Assembly (NCBI GenBank): GCA_028564705.1
Contig: JAPXFQ010000351.1
Location: 2,666,001 to 2,730,000, forward strand
Length of the DNA: 64,000 nucleotides
Source: Apricaphanius iberus
Lineage: Eukaryota; Chordata; Actinopteri; Cyprinodontiformes; Aphaniidae
Reading direction: 5' to 3'
Part shown: positions 13,285 through 23,356 of the stretch, piece by piece
Numbering within the stretch: position 1 is the stretch's first letter
How the letters are laid out: the number at the start of each line of letters is the position of its first letter
The notes under the pieces: model-generated
What the model saw: only the letters and a program-made list of their open reading frames with translations
The model's database searches: none
What the model was told of the DNA's origin: nothing
Position numbers and translations under genes: made by a program

Positions 13285-13600
13285 ACTATCGTGTTTCTTT
13301 GGAGCCAAAATCCGCGTGCATAAAAACCATAATCAGCGCGCATAAGGACCACTCTCTGCGTGCTCGCAGTCTCGCTACACGCGCGCGCTGTCACTCTCTG
13401 CACGCTCGCGGTCTCTGTCTGTGCACTCGCTCTCTCTCTCTCTCTGTGCCTTCTGCTCGCTCACCTTTGGGGAACTTTGGGGGCGGGCTTTGAATGGACG
13501 GACCGCCAAACCTCCTCCTTTCTGATTGGTCATCATTGCGGTTGGCGGCAGCATTTGATTGCGGATCGAGATGTCAGATAAAAAAGAGGTAAGTTGTGGA
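13285..13600 (+). repeat. CpG-rich module, copy A
   Basis: This segment is homologous, in inverted orientation, to 15011-16417. Shared parts are the left edge (tcgtgtttcttt, cataaaaaccataatcagcg), a short degenerate region related to the 42-bp minisatellite, a block around ggcggtccgt-type sequence at 13493-13525, and a right edge ending at a splice-donor-like site. High CpG content and the exon-like right end suggest the promoter and first exon of an autonomous transposable element. That is an inference. Confidence 0.7.
13571..13594 (+). other. Possible mini first exon with splice donor in module A
   Basis: ATG TCA GAT AAA AAA GAG (residues MSDKKE) is followed at once by GTAAGT, a consensus donor. 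The homologous site in module B (minus strand, about 15011-15035) keeps the aligned sequence and GTAAAT but has lost the ATG. Conservation of the donor-like site in both copies fits a real exon-intron border in the ancestral element. Confidence 0.4.
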
Positions 13601-13608
13601 ACTGATTG

Positions 13609-13635
13609 ATATATATATATATATATATATATATA
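13609..13635. repeat. (AT)n microsatellite
   Basis: A pure run of AT dinucleotides just downstream of module A. Confidence 0.9.
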
Positions 13636-13758
13636 ATTGTGATTATTATTTATTTATTGACTTGCTTTAAGGGAAGTGTGCTTTAAGTCCGCCCACTTTT
13701 AACCACAATTTTGCTGTCAAGGGGGGCTTGGGGTGACTGCTTGTATCAGGTGAGAACA

Positions 13759-14521
13759 GAGCCCTTCTCCTATTAGACATTCTGTGAAAGCTGCAGCTGA
13801 TCCAGAATGCTGCTGCTCGTGTTCTCACTAGAACCAGGAAAGTAGAACACATCACCCCAGTTCTAAAGTCCTTCCACTGGCTCCCTGTAGCTCAGAGAAT
13901 AGACTTTAAAATACTCCTACTAGTTTATAAATCATTGAACGGTTTAGCACCAAAGTACATTGAAGATATGCTGTCACTATATCAACCCATCAGACCACTC
14001 AGGTGCTCCAACTCTAGCTTACTAATCATCCCTAGAATCAGAACTAAACAGGGAGAGGCAGCTTTCAGCTTCTACGCTACACCAATGTGGAATAAACGAA
14101 GACGAATGCAAAAACGCTGAATCGCTAGGCTCTTTTAAATCAAAGATAAAATCTCTTCTATTCAGAGCTGCATTTGAATCTTAAATTGCGCTTTCTGATC
14201 ACTTTTTGTTTTGTTTACCCAATTATGTTTTATCTTTTTTAATCTGTTTTAATTGCATAAATTTGTTACTCAAATTCTTTTTTATTGTTGTGGTTTAATT
14301 TCTATTATTACTTTTTTATTTCTTTTTTTTAAGTGATTGTATATTAATTACATAAATTTGTTCCTTACATTATCTTTTCTTACTGATTAATTACTGTTAA
14401 ACTTAGATGTTTTGTTTGTAATCATGTGGTTTCATTATCACTGAATCATGTAAAGCACCTTGAATTGCCTTGTGTTGAAAGTGTGCTATACAAATAAAAT
14501 TGCCTTGCCTTGCCTTGCGTT
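13759..14521 (+). mobile_element. 5'-truncated L2-clade LINE
   Basis: This carries the C-terminal RT region and 3' UTR of the same family as the 3.2-6.9 kb element. Its translation contains QLIQNAAARVLTRTRK-type sequence near 13795-13840 and a fragment starting NGLAPKYIEDMLSLYQ near 13937. It ends in the tail ttgccttgccttgccttgcg. The 10-bp direct repeat ggtgagaaca flanks it at 13749-13758 and 14522-14531 and is a convincing target-site duplication. Frames are broken. Confidence 0.88.
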
Positions 14522-15010
14522 GGTGAGAACAAGGGCCAGGAAGTTTTATACATGGTTGCTGGACACTTTAACAATGGGAAACTGATATTTTAGACACTAT
14601 TGTTTTTGTCACCAAATTTCCATGGCAAGCAGGGTAAACGACATCTGTGACAATGTACACAATAAAACACTGTTTACTTTAGTTACTTATCTTAAACTCA
14701 TAAACATACCTCCGACAAAAAAAAAAAAAAATCAAACTACCCCACTGGTCCAGTAATAACATCAAATGATATCAAAAGGAAATCTGAGGGATAGGCTAAC
14801 TGTGTAAGACTTACTTGCTCAGCCATGATAGCTTCATGAAAATGTTTTGTTTTTTTTCCAGGAAAATGCCAGATTTCCTTCACTGTGATCAGAACACTAT
14901 AACGGAAGGTTATGAGAATGTTATGTGCTGGGTCAGCAATTTTTCGTAGCAACTACAAACGTAGCCACTGCTGTTATAGCCTAGCATTGCACATCTGTCT
15001 GTTGCTCAAT

Positions 15011-16417
15011 TTACCTCTTTTTCTCTGACGATGACCCGCCCTTCACTGCCTAGGATTGGCTCTGACCTGGAGACAGTAGTGGCAATTAGAAAGGAGGAGG
15101 GTTGGCGGTCCGTCTATTCAAAGCCCCCTCCCGAGGTGCCAAAACTCAGCAAAGGCGAGCGAGCAGAAAACACAGAGAGAGACAGCGAGTGCACAGACAG
15201 TAAACGCAAGCGCGCAGAGAGTGTTGGCGCGCGCGTATACAGAGACTGTGAGCGCGTTTGAAGTGTTGGGACGCACGTATACAGAGACTGCGAGTGGCAG
15301 AGAGTGTTGGCGCACGCGTATACAGAGACCGTGAGCACTCAGAGAGTGTTGGCGCGCACGTATACAGAGACCGTGAGCACTCAGAGAGTGTTGGCGCGCG
15401 TGTATACAGAGACCGTGAGCGCGCAGAGAGTGTTGGCGCGCGCGTATACAGAGACCGTGAGCACTCAGAGAGTGTTGGCGCGCACGTATACAGAGACCGT
15501 GAGCGCGCAGAGAGTGTTGGCGCGCGTGTATACAGAGACCGTGAGCGCGCAGAGAGTGTTGGCGCACGCGTATACAGAGACCGTGAGCACTCAGAGAGTG
15601 TTGGCGCGCACGTATACAGAGACCGTGAGCGCGCAGAGAGTGTTGGCGCGCGCGTATACAGAGACCGTGAGCGCGCAGAGAGTGTTGGCGCGCGTGTATA
15701 CAGAGACCGTGAGCGCGCAGAGAGTGTTGGCGCGCGCGTATACAGAGACCGTGAGCGCGCAGAGAGTGTTGGCGCGCGCGTATACAGAGACCGTGAGCGC
15801 GCAGAGAGTGTTGGCGCACGCGTATACAGAGACCGTGAGCGCGCAGAGAGTGTTGGCGCACACGTATACAGAGACTGTGAGCGCTCAGAGAGTGTTGGCG
15901 CGCACGTATACAGAGACCGTGAGCGCGCAGAGAGTGTTGGCGCGCGCGTATACAGAGATTGTGAGCACGCAGAGAGTGTTGGCGCACGCATATACAGAGA
16001 CTGTGAGCGCGCAGAGAGTGTTGGCGCACGCATATACAGAGACCGTGAGCGCGCAGAGAGTGTTGGCGCGCACGTATACAGAGACCGTGAGCGCGCAGAG
16101 AGTGTTGGCGCACGTGTATACAGAGACCGTGAGCGCGCAGAGAGTGTTGGCGCGCGTGTATACAGAGACCGTGAGCGCGCAGAGAGTGTTGGCGCACGCA
16201 TATACAGAGACTGTGAGCGCGCAGAGAGTGTTGGCGCACACGTATACAGAGACTGTGAGCGCTCAGAGAGTGTTGGCGCACGCATATACAGAGACCGTGA
16301 GCGCGCAGAGAGTGTTGGCGCGCACGTATACAGAGACCGCTAGCACGCAGAGTGGTCCTTATGCGCGCTGATTATGGTTTTTATGCGTGCAGATTTTGGC
16401 ACTAAAGAAACACGATA
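15011..16417 (-). repeat. CpG-rich module, copy B, containing a minisatellite
   Basis: In reverse complement this matches module A. The edge at 16350-16417 pairs with 13285-13360, and 15080-15215 pairs with 13400-13530. The difference in length (about 1.4 kb against 0.3 kb) comes almost wholly from the 42-bp tandem array inside it. The two modules point toward each other, 1.4 kb apart. Confidence 0.75.
15217..16349. repeat. 42-bp CpG-rich minisatellite, about 27 units
   Basis: Two diverged units (15217-15299) are followed by 25 units of exactly 42 bp from 15300 to 16349. The consensus core is gagagtgttggcgcgcgcgt followed by atacagagaccgtgagcgcg and ca. Variant positions are mostly C/T or G/A changes at CpG sites. 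Because 42 is divisible by 3 and the unit lacks stops in several frames, long open frames appear on both strands (up to 387 codons). They are by-products of the repeat and do not support a protein. Each unit has a run of alternating purine-pyrimidine from gcgc through tatac. Confidence 0.97.
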
Positions 16418-16715
16418 TTCTATGGCCGCATCACAGGGACAGAGAGATCAGGGTCAGATGCATGAGCAGTTGGAAGTTCCCCAGACAAATGCAGGACGCG
16501 TAAGTATGAAAGGAGGATAAATTAGGTTTACATGCTAGGTAATCTGATGTTAGCAGATATTTTTTCAGATTGCTACATTTTTATCTATACAAAAATGAAA
16601 CAAAACTTGCCAGGTTTTTACAGCTGGTTAGCTATAAAACACAATATAAACATGCTGCAGCATCAACATGAAGGCAAGAGAAATATTTAATAAAAGTAAT
16701 TAAACCGTTTTTGTG

Positions 16716-16960
16716 CACACTGCAAAAACTGCCCATCTAATAAAGTCAAAACAGCTCAAAAGTATTTTTAATATTGTTTTGAGACATACAGTATATACTA
16801 AGCAAGAGCAGAAGGTGTTAGTTTATTAATCTTATTTTGAGTATGTCTTAGTTTTTAGAATTCCTACCAAGTGCAATTTGTCTTGCTTCATTGTCAGATT
16901 ATTTGACTTAATTTAGGAAACTTTCGACTAAAATCAAGTATTTTAAAGATTAGATTAGTA
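16716..16960. mobile_element. Possible CACTGCAAAA-type MITE fragment
   Basis: The sequence starts cactgcaaaaact and continues with AT-rich runs on a 'cttattttgagtatgtctta' pattern, which I associate with common fish non-autonomous DNA elements. No clear right end was found. The match is from memory of the family type only. Confidence 0.4.
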
Positions 16961-16984
16961 CCATTTACCAACTCATACCTGTTG

Positions 16985-17225
16985 TTTTTGTGATTTAGGT
17001 AGTCACCCCACCTATTGTTCAGCAGAGACACATTTAAAGAGTGATGTTTATTTCTGAGTATTCAAGTTAACTGTATAATCACAGCCTCTTTACATTGTGA
17101 TTTATCATAACTCATACCATTTGTTTTTGTGTGTTTTAGATAGTCACCTCACCTGTATATTGTTCAGCAGAGAGACATAGACATTAAAAGAGAGCGTTGT
17201 TTATTTCTCAGTGAGTATTCTACAC
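16985..17225 (+). repeat. Diverged tandem duplication, about 145-bp unit
   Basis: Two blocks share the order gttttagatagtcacctcacct, attgttcagcagag, and ttatttctcagtgagtattc (with variants). The first is at about 16985-17062 and the second at about 17125-17222. Both lie inside the hAT-bounded region. Confidence 0.7.
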
Positions 17226-17784
17226 TATGCTTTTAACACATTGTTTAGTCAACATCAGATATAATGCTATAATTTGGAAGGTAAAATATCATGGGTTCAG
17301 ATTTAAGTATTTTGAGACCCGTGTCTGTTGCTGATGAGTTTTCACATGCATCTGTTGTGGGTTGGGCCTAGTCAAAGTCCAGGGTTGTTTTTAGGCCCAG
17401 TCCGCCACTGTCCACAGGTGTGTATAATGAGGACTAAACAAGCTCACCTGCTTAACCTGTTCAGGACAAAAAAAAAATAACTCTTCCAAGCACAATCACA
17501 GAGCCATATCCTAACAAACAGTTCTCTGGTTAAATAGTATTTTATCAGTCATATCAAATCTGATTCTATTTGTATTGTGCCAAATGACATCAGCATAAAA
17601 ACATGTTAAACATTTTATACAAAAAATTCTAATCAAATGGAGAGAAAGGTATAATATGTTAACATTTTTTTAGCAACACATTGTGCCATAACTGGGCCTT
17701 TGAGGACATTCATAATCTAGATGTGGCCTGAAACGACCAGGAGTTTGACACCTCTGGACTCGGGGCAGAAGCTGTTTACAGGGA

Positions 17785-17960
17785 GGCAGACATGATTCAA
17801 TTCACTTTTATTTATATTGATCCAATTCACAACAGATGGCACCTCAAGGCACTTTACAAGAAAAGTTATTTCAATGCAATTATACAAACATTCCGACCAA
17901 TCAGTTAAACGTTTTCTTTCTAAGGAATCCCAGCAGATTTTGTTTCATTGAAACTATGAT
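17785..17960 (-). mobile_element. (TTGAA)n-tailed retroposon 3' fragment
   Basis: In reverse complement this holds the 3' end of the family at 33122-33415 and 41947-42256. It includes caaagtgccttgaggtgcca-like sequence and the aattgaat tail at 17793. The 5' part is missing or too diverged. Confidence 0.65.
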
Positions 17961-18167
17961 CCATATTTAGATCGTGCATTGATTTTGGAAAAGTGACAGG
18001 CTCAAGGCACAGCGGGAGTCAGGCTTGTCCCATATTTGCTTTTCTTAAAACATCCTGTAAGTGAGCATTTCTGCATGTCAGAATATCATTTTTGTATGCA
18101 TGTCTTTTATGGTTAATGGCCGGACTGTAACCCTTTACTCAGCCACCCTGATTCACAGCCTCCAGGG

Positions 18168-18754
18168 ATGATTATGAATCTAATAATTAAGCATTTATTG
18201 CCAACAACACCTGCTCTCTACCTCCCCTCTGCCCCCCCCCCCCCCCCCCCAGCCTTATACTTCCCCCCCAGGGACCCCATCACAGAGAGAGAGAGGAGAG
18301 GAGTGAGAGATGGAGGGAGGGACACAGGAGGAGCTAGAGGGAGGGGTTGGAGAGCGGAGAACAATCCGGAGGGGTCATCATCACATCGCTGGATTCTTTT
18401 ACAGCAGCAAGAGGCTGTTATTCAGTGTGACGACAGACAGCATGTGAAGTTATTTCATCCCAGAACAATAGAAACAAGGAGGACGACCTGATCCGAGGCT
18501 CAGAGGGAGTCACGGCAGGACCACCCACTCCCCCACCTCCAACTCACAACCAATTATCACCAACCTGGTTTCCTTTTTACCAACTTTTAGACTTTTCTGA
18601 TTTATCTTCTCCCACGTGTGAAAACATCAGAAGAGTGTCTTTTCAACCCAACTTAACACAGAGGAGAGTCAGCTGGAGAAACACTTACTTAGAAGGACGA
18701 AGTCAGAGGGAGCACCACAGCCACGGGAGGCTGAAGGTCCCTCTGGGGAGCACC
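18168..18754 (+). promoter_or_regulatory. Probable 5' UTR and promoter-proximal region
   Basis: A C-run (18228-18250), a GA-rich tract (18283-18345) and GC-richer sequence lead into the coding exon at 18755. This is typical of vertebrate 5' UTRs. The upstream in-frame segment has no ATG giving a recognisable protein. The transcription start and any TATA box cannot be fixed by eye. Confidence 0.45.
18228..18250. repeat. Poly-C tract
   Basis: A near-pure run of over 20 C residues lies in the probable 5' region of the 18.7-kb exon. Confidence 0.9.
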
Positions 18755-18908
18755 ATGCTACGCTACCTGATCAAGACCCTGCTGCAGATGAATTTATTCA
18801 CCGACACCATCCGAAGCCCATCCAACGGCACTGAGCTGTTTTTCAACGAGTCTCTGTCTTCCTTTAACAGCTCTCTACTCGACTGGGGAAACTTCACGGG
18901 CTCCAATG
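18755..18908 (+). CDS. Probable first coding exon of an unidentified membrane or secreted protein
   Basis: An ATG in a strong Kozak context (gagcaccATG) opens 51 codons plus one base (phase 1). It then meets a donor site reading g|gtaggt at 18909. The peptide begins MLRYLIKTLLQMNLFTDTIR and then carries four N-glycosylation sequons within about 30 residues (NGT, NES, NSS, NFT). This fits an extracellular N-terminus behind a short hydrophobic or amphipathic start. Codon usage and GC content are higher than in surrounding DNA. The open frame continues past the donor to 19022, but without motif quality. I do not recognise the gene, and no later exon is evident in the window. RNA-seq or protein homology would settle it. 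Confidence 0.6.
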
Positions 18909-21600
18909 GTAGGTCACTTCACATCTTCTCCTGCTGCAACGCACAGCAGGATTTATTTAAAAATAACCACATTCTGGTTGGGCTGAAGAGTTGTGCTGGA
19001 GATTCTGTTAAGAAAAAAAGTTAATGAGAGTTAACGGACATGAGGTGACTGGATTTAACTTTATTTTCGGACAGATTTCAACAACAGCTGCCCACAGAAC
19101 ATCAGTGACGATTCTGTTTTCATTCCCTATTTAGTCAAGCTGCTTAGGGTTCTCATGAGAAGGATGTGATCATTTGACAAACTTCTCCTGTATGTCATTC
19201 AATTGTGTTCTCAAAAACCTTTTCTTGCCTCTATGTTCTGTTAACAGAGGAAACAAATGACAACCTCCAGAGTTCTTTGCTGAGGGAAATGTGACAGAGA
19301 GACAGCTGTACCTTGTGACAAAGTGTAGACTGCAGAAACATGAACAGCAGACTGTTTGCTCTGTTAAATGAAGCTGTCCGCTTTCAGCCACTCTGGGCTG
19401 AAGCTGTCACTTCTCCTTAACTTTTGCCACTGGGCTTCTCCGTCCCTGAGACTCCCTGCAGTGGGCTCATTTCTGGTTCAGATGGAGCTCCTGAATGACT
19501 GTTTTTATGGGTGCAGAAGAAACTGCATGATCTGCATGACTGCAAGGGCTAATGTCCTACTGTGGTGAAGCAATGCTGTCTGTTACTGTACTATTTTGAC
19601 TGCATGTATACATTGATATGTGCAGACATGCAACTGTGTTCAAGAGCAAAGGGCTGAGTTAAGCCAACAGATCACCTTGATATGTCTGCTGTAATGAGCA
19701 CACTGGCTTTGATTCCATGTCAATGCATACCAATGAAAGGGGCAGACACTGAAACACACACACACACACACACACCGTTGTCAGGTCCCTTTAATATATG
19801 CGGCATATGCTATTAGGTTTAAAGGTAACAATTTCATTCTGCCTTTTTCCCTGTTCCAATCGTCAGCTGGTTTTTGAAAGCCCCCGCTTCCTCCCAGTTT
19901 GTGTCCATCAGTTGATAGTGAAGAGCAAACCAGCAGTGCTGCTTTTTGTGCACCACTCTTGTGGGTGTATTTTTTTTTTACAGATGGGAGTAATGATGAC
20001 GAGTGGACACATGCGATAGAACCCCCTCCTCCCCAGCTGCTCATCTTCGTAACCAACTTGAAGAAGCTCTGCCCCATTTTATAGCTTCTCTCATAACACC
20101 CTCACACATTTTGTATTTTTGGCTCTTTTCATCCCCAACCTCTGATGGAGTGTAGATTGAGCGTGAGGCTGCCTCCACAGATCCATAGAGTAAGTAAGCA
20201 TGAGAGGCAATGAGGAACAATAAATCTATTGGGGGGAGATCTATCTGAGGCATATCAACACCGACTGGCAGGCTGATAGACAGCCGTGCTCCATGTGTAT
20301 CTGGGCTCATCTTCCTCAGAGTCCTTTCTCAGTGATGGCATCAATAAATTTAAGCAGTTGAAATGAGGAATGAGGCAGGAGAAATAGTTCTACTAATCAG
20401 TGAGACGAAGAATAAAAGCCTCTTCCATTACTAGAAGGAATACTTATTGGCCAAATGAAGACTGATAGGCAAAACCATGTATCTAATTTTCTATTAAAAA
20501 ATATATATATCAATATTTTAACTTTTTTCTTATCTGTTATGTCGTCGTTCTGATGCTCCATATGGGTATTTAAAGGAAGAATAATCAGACATAATTGAGA
20601 TGTATCTCCATGTCTATTATGTGTTGATTCATCTGGGGGTGGAGGGGGGTCTGGCGGTCGGTGGTCAAACCGTGGGTATCCAAGCGAAAAGCTCAATAGC
20701 AAGACAGTCGGCAGACAGCTTGAGTCGGTTGACCTGGAGCTCAGAGGGAGGCTCAATGAGGAAATCAATGAGGCCCAATAACCAATTTGGGAAATAATGG
20801 ACAGTGTACTCAAACATGGAATCACAACAGTAGCAGTCTGCTGGGTTCTATCGGTTTTATCTACCACTTCTTTTACTCACTATTCCTTTTTCGCATAGTC
20901 TTTTTCTCTTCTTCAACCACTAAACAGGAATATGCCTGATTACCTAGTAAATAGCTTTACATTTCTTTTAGCGGGGATGACATGGTGACACTGACAAAGA
21001 GGAAGTCACTGAGAAGGTTTCACACTTATAGTATTGTTTTTAGAAGTTTGTTTTATGTATTTCATTAAAGATTATCACTTTTTAGTTTTTACTGATTAAA
21101 AATTCCTGCTTAGAACATTTAGAAATGTGTTCACCCATGTATTCCACCTACGCCATTTTGAAAGTTTAATAAATATTAGAACCTAAAATTCAAACAAATT
21201 TTTCTAAATGAAATGTTTCACTAACGTTTACATATCAACATTATTTACTAGTTTGGCAACAAATTCCAACTTTAACATTCAATGTCAAACTGAGGATTCG
21301 AGCTTAGTTATATGCCCAACGTGTGCAGTGAACAGAAAGGTCGATACATCTACCTGGGTTGAATGTTTTAATATATAACAGATCAACTTGATAAAAGTTA
21401 AGAACTTAAGAGAACTTCTGTGTTGGAGCAAGAGTTGAAGTTTCTATCTGGCTGTTACTCATTCAGACACAGTGCTAATGCTACAAAAAATCTTCCTAGA
21501 TCAGACAGATTAGTTTTAGTCCAGTTTGCTTGATTCAATAATGTTTTTTTCTTATGCATTAAGCACAAACCAGATGGATCTTCATAATGAGTTTAAGCCT
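18909..21600. other. Probable intron or intergenic DNA
   Basis: This follows the donor at 18909. No further exon with acceptor, open frame and donor was recognised. It contains a CA microsatellite at 19754-19776 and otherwise unassigned sequence. Confidence 0.5.
19754..19776. repeat. (CA)n microsatellite
   Basis: A run of about eleven CA dinucleotides. Confidence 0.9.
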
Positions 21601-22165
21601 GTGAATATTCTCATTCATCCAGGTAATGGTTATCTCAAGGAAATTTCAATCGAATGCAACTGGACTTGGTAATTTGTCTTGGAAGACGTTTCACCTCTTA
21701 TCCAAGAGGCTTCATCAGTTCATGCTCGCCGCTGACCAGGCTGGGACTGGTCCAACTAACTGGTGTGGAGACTCAGCTATTTAACCTCTTGGAGGGCTTT
21801 TCCAAGACTGATTATGTCATTGGATCCTTTGTGCTCCACGTCTTAACGACGGTCGTTGGCGTTTCGCCTATTGGTGGAGGTTAGGTTACGGCTTCATTAG
21901 TGCCCTATTGTGTTAAAACGACAGTCATTGGAGTCACAGTTGTTTTTCTTATTAGGGGTTAAGTTGTTGAGTCTCCTGGGTAGGGATGAAAGGGCAGCAT
22001 TGTAAATTGGAGATAGGTGATGTCCCAGGCCTCCTCCTCTGTTGAGAGATGGTTTCCCTACTTTTACATAGATGGCTTCTTTTACTTCTCTTTCAAACCA
22101 TCTGTCCTCTCTGTATAACTGCCGACACTTTTAACCGAAGTTGTTCTGCCTCGGTTCCAGTTAAG
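21601..22165 (-). pseudogene. Penelope-like element, C-terminal (GIY-YIG side) fragment
   Basis: On the minus strand, 22110 down to about 21900 translates as RWFEREVKEAIYVKVGKPSL, followed by NRGGGLGHHLSPIYNAALSS and then a stop. This is the C-terminal end of Penelope/Poseidon-type RT-endonuclease proteins. The sequence then runs into 3' non-coding DNA containing the family's gaagcctcttggataagagg motif at about 21690-21715. The fragment is joined head-to-head with a + strand fragment of the same element type at about 22110-22165. Confidence 0.8.
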
Positions 22166-22475
22166 TTGGAGAAAGAGGTCCTAGCCAAGGGTTTGAACTT
22201 TGCCATGACACCAAAAAAGTTACCCATAGTTGACTGGATTACAGCCACAGAATCCGCTATAAACAAAAACAACTTAACTGGAACCGAGGCAGAACAACTG
22301 CGGTTAAAAGTATCTGCAGCTTTGTCTGAGGCTAAGGTCCCCCTGAGCAAGGAGCACAACATCACAATCCTTCCAGCAGACAAAGGTAGATGCACAGTTG
22401 TGCTCAATACAACTGATTACCACACCAAGATCTTTGCACTACTGAATGACTCTAACACGTATGAAACATGCCTTT
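22110..22475 (+). pseudogene. Penelope-like element, N-terminal RT fragment
   Basis: The + strand translation contains VLAKGLNFAMTPKKLPIVDW (from about 22180) and ILPADKGRCTVVLNTTDYHT (from about 22372), followed by LLNDSNTYE. The LPADKG block is a hallmark of the N-terminal RT region of Penelope-like elements. The frame reads back into inverted sequence before 22165, and homology stops near 22475, so this is a truncated piece. The 155-codon open frame over this area is a chimera, not a gene. Confidence 0.82.
22118..22320. repeat. Inverted repeat inside the Penelope-like rearrangement
   Basis: About 45 bases at 22118-22162 (gacacttttaaccgaagttg, then ttctgcctcggttccag) pair with 22272-22318 in reverse complement, with few mismatches. 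The spacer is about 110 bases. It marks the junction between the minus and plus strand fragments. Confidence 0.88.
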
Positions 22476-23356
22476 TGGGGCCCACCCTAGGCTTTAGTGG
22501 GCTGTGCCTGGGGTAGTATGGGCAGGCCAAACCTACACTCACCCTTAAGCTCACACACAAGGGCGTTGTGTAGGATTGCATGGAGGCGCTCATATATATT
22601 TTCGCACATGGGCCCCTTTTAGATTCAGTTAAGGGCAACCCACAGATAGATCTACCCAAATCCATCCCATGCAGGTCCCTTGTAGGGTGCCCTCTGCTAA
22701 CCCAATGGATGTTTGCACCTGTCATATGTTTATTTCAATTTCCTCCAATTTCCAGTTTCTTCCAATTCACTTTGTCTTTGTGGTAGAAGTATTGGCATTG
22801 GTACTCAGTATCCACAAGTACTCAGATCCAGGTATCAATATCGGCTTGGAGAAAAAATGGTATTGTTGCATCCGTAGTATAAAAACTTGAACATTTCAAC
22901 AGTAACTGAAGGTGTTTGAATGACTCGGCAGACGTAGGTGGAAGCAGCAGGGGAGGTGGCAGATGCCAGGAAGAAATCAGACAGAGAAAGAAAATAAAGG
23001 TAAAATAATAAAACAGGTTTAATCAAAGAATAATCCTGATGCAGAAATAAGAATAAAACTAGTGCAATGTAGAAACTGCAAATAAGATCCAACTAAATGA
23101 GAAATAACACTTACGTGTGGGAAAAAAATGAAGGAGAAAATATAGTGGGTAAAAATAAAGATAAAAAGACTCAGCAGAACTCAAATAACAAAATAATCCT
23201 AATGCAATAATAAAGTACTACAGGCAAGCCTATTTGTACCAAATTTTTCCCATAGGGGTCCCACTTGGTGGCCCCAATTGGCATGTAAGCTGGGTTGTGG
23301 TCATTATCTTAGCTGCAGTGGACCATGAGCAATACTGTGGCTACAAAAAACTATGG
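22476..23356. other. Unassigned, with possible hAT-like end at 22770-22880
   Basis: The segment around 22785-22870 contains tattggcattggtactcag and ggtatcaatatcggc, resembling the subterminal part of a fish hAT-type repeat. The rest is unassigned. Confidence 0.35.

Larger units (their letters stand above)
12361..17756. mobile_element. Region bounded by hAT-type terminal inverted repeats
   Basis: The left end begins CAGGGGTCAAACTC. The right end, in reverse complement, begins CAGAGGTGTCAAACTC. Subterminal sequence on both sides (ctggccaaatctggccc on the left, atgtggcc on the right) fits the left and right ends of a common fish hAT family. No matching 8-bp target duplication was found (ctggagta versus gactcggg), so the ends could come from two insertions. 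There is no transposase ORF. The interior holds two inverted CpG-rich modules, an L2 fragment, a minisatellite and other repeats. Confidence 0.5.

Noticed and set aside
15118..16371. Very long ORFs on both strands (about 355-387 codons) suggesting a repetitive Arg-rich protein
   Set aside because: They arise from a 42-bp tandem array whose length is a multiple of three. They are open in several overlapping frames on both strands and have no start context or domain.
18635..19024. Longer 129-residue ORF around the host exon
   Set aside because: The upstream part begins at a GTG and the downstream part lies beyond a good splice donor. The ATG at 18755 and exon end at 18908 are better supported.
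22049..22516. 155-residue ORF as a secreted protein gene
   Set aside because: It is a chimera of inverted and forward Penelope-like fragments. The signal-peptide-like start is the reverse complement of coding sequence.
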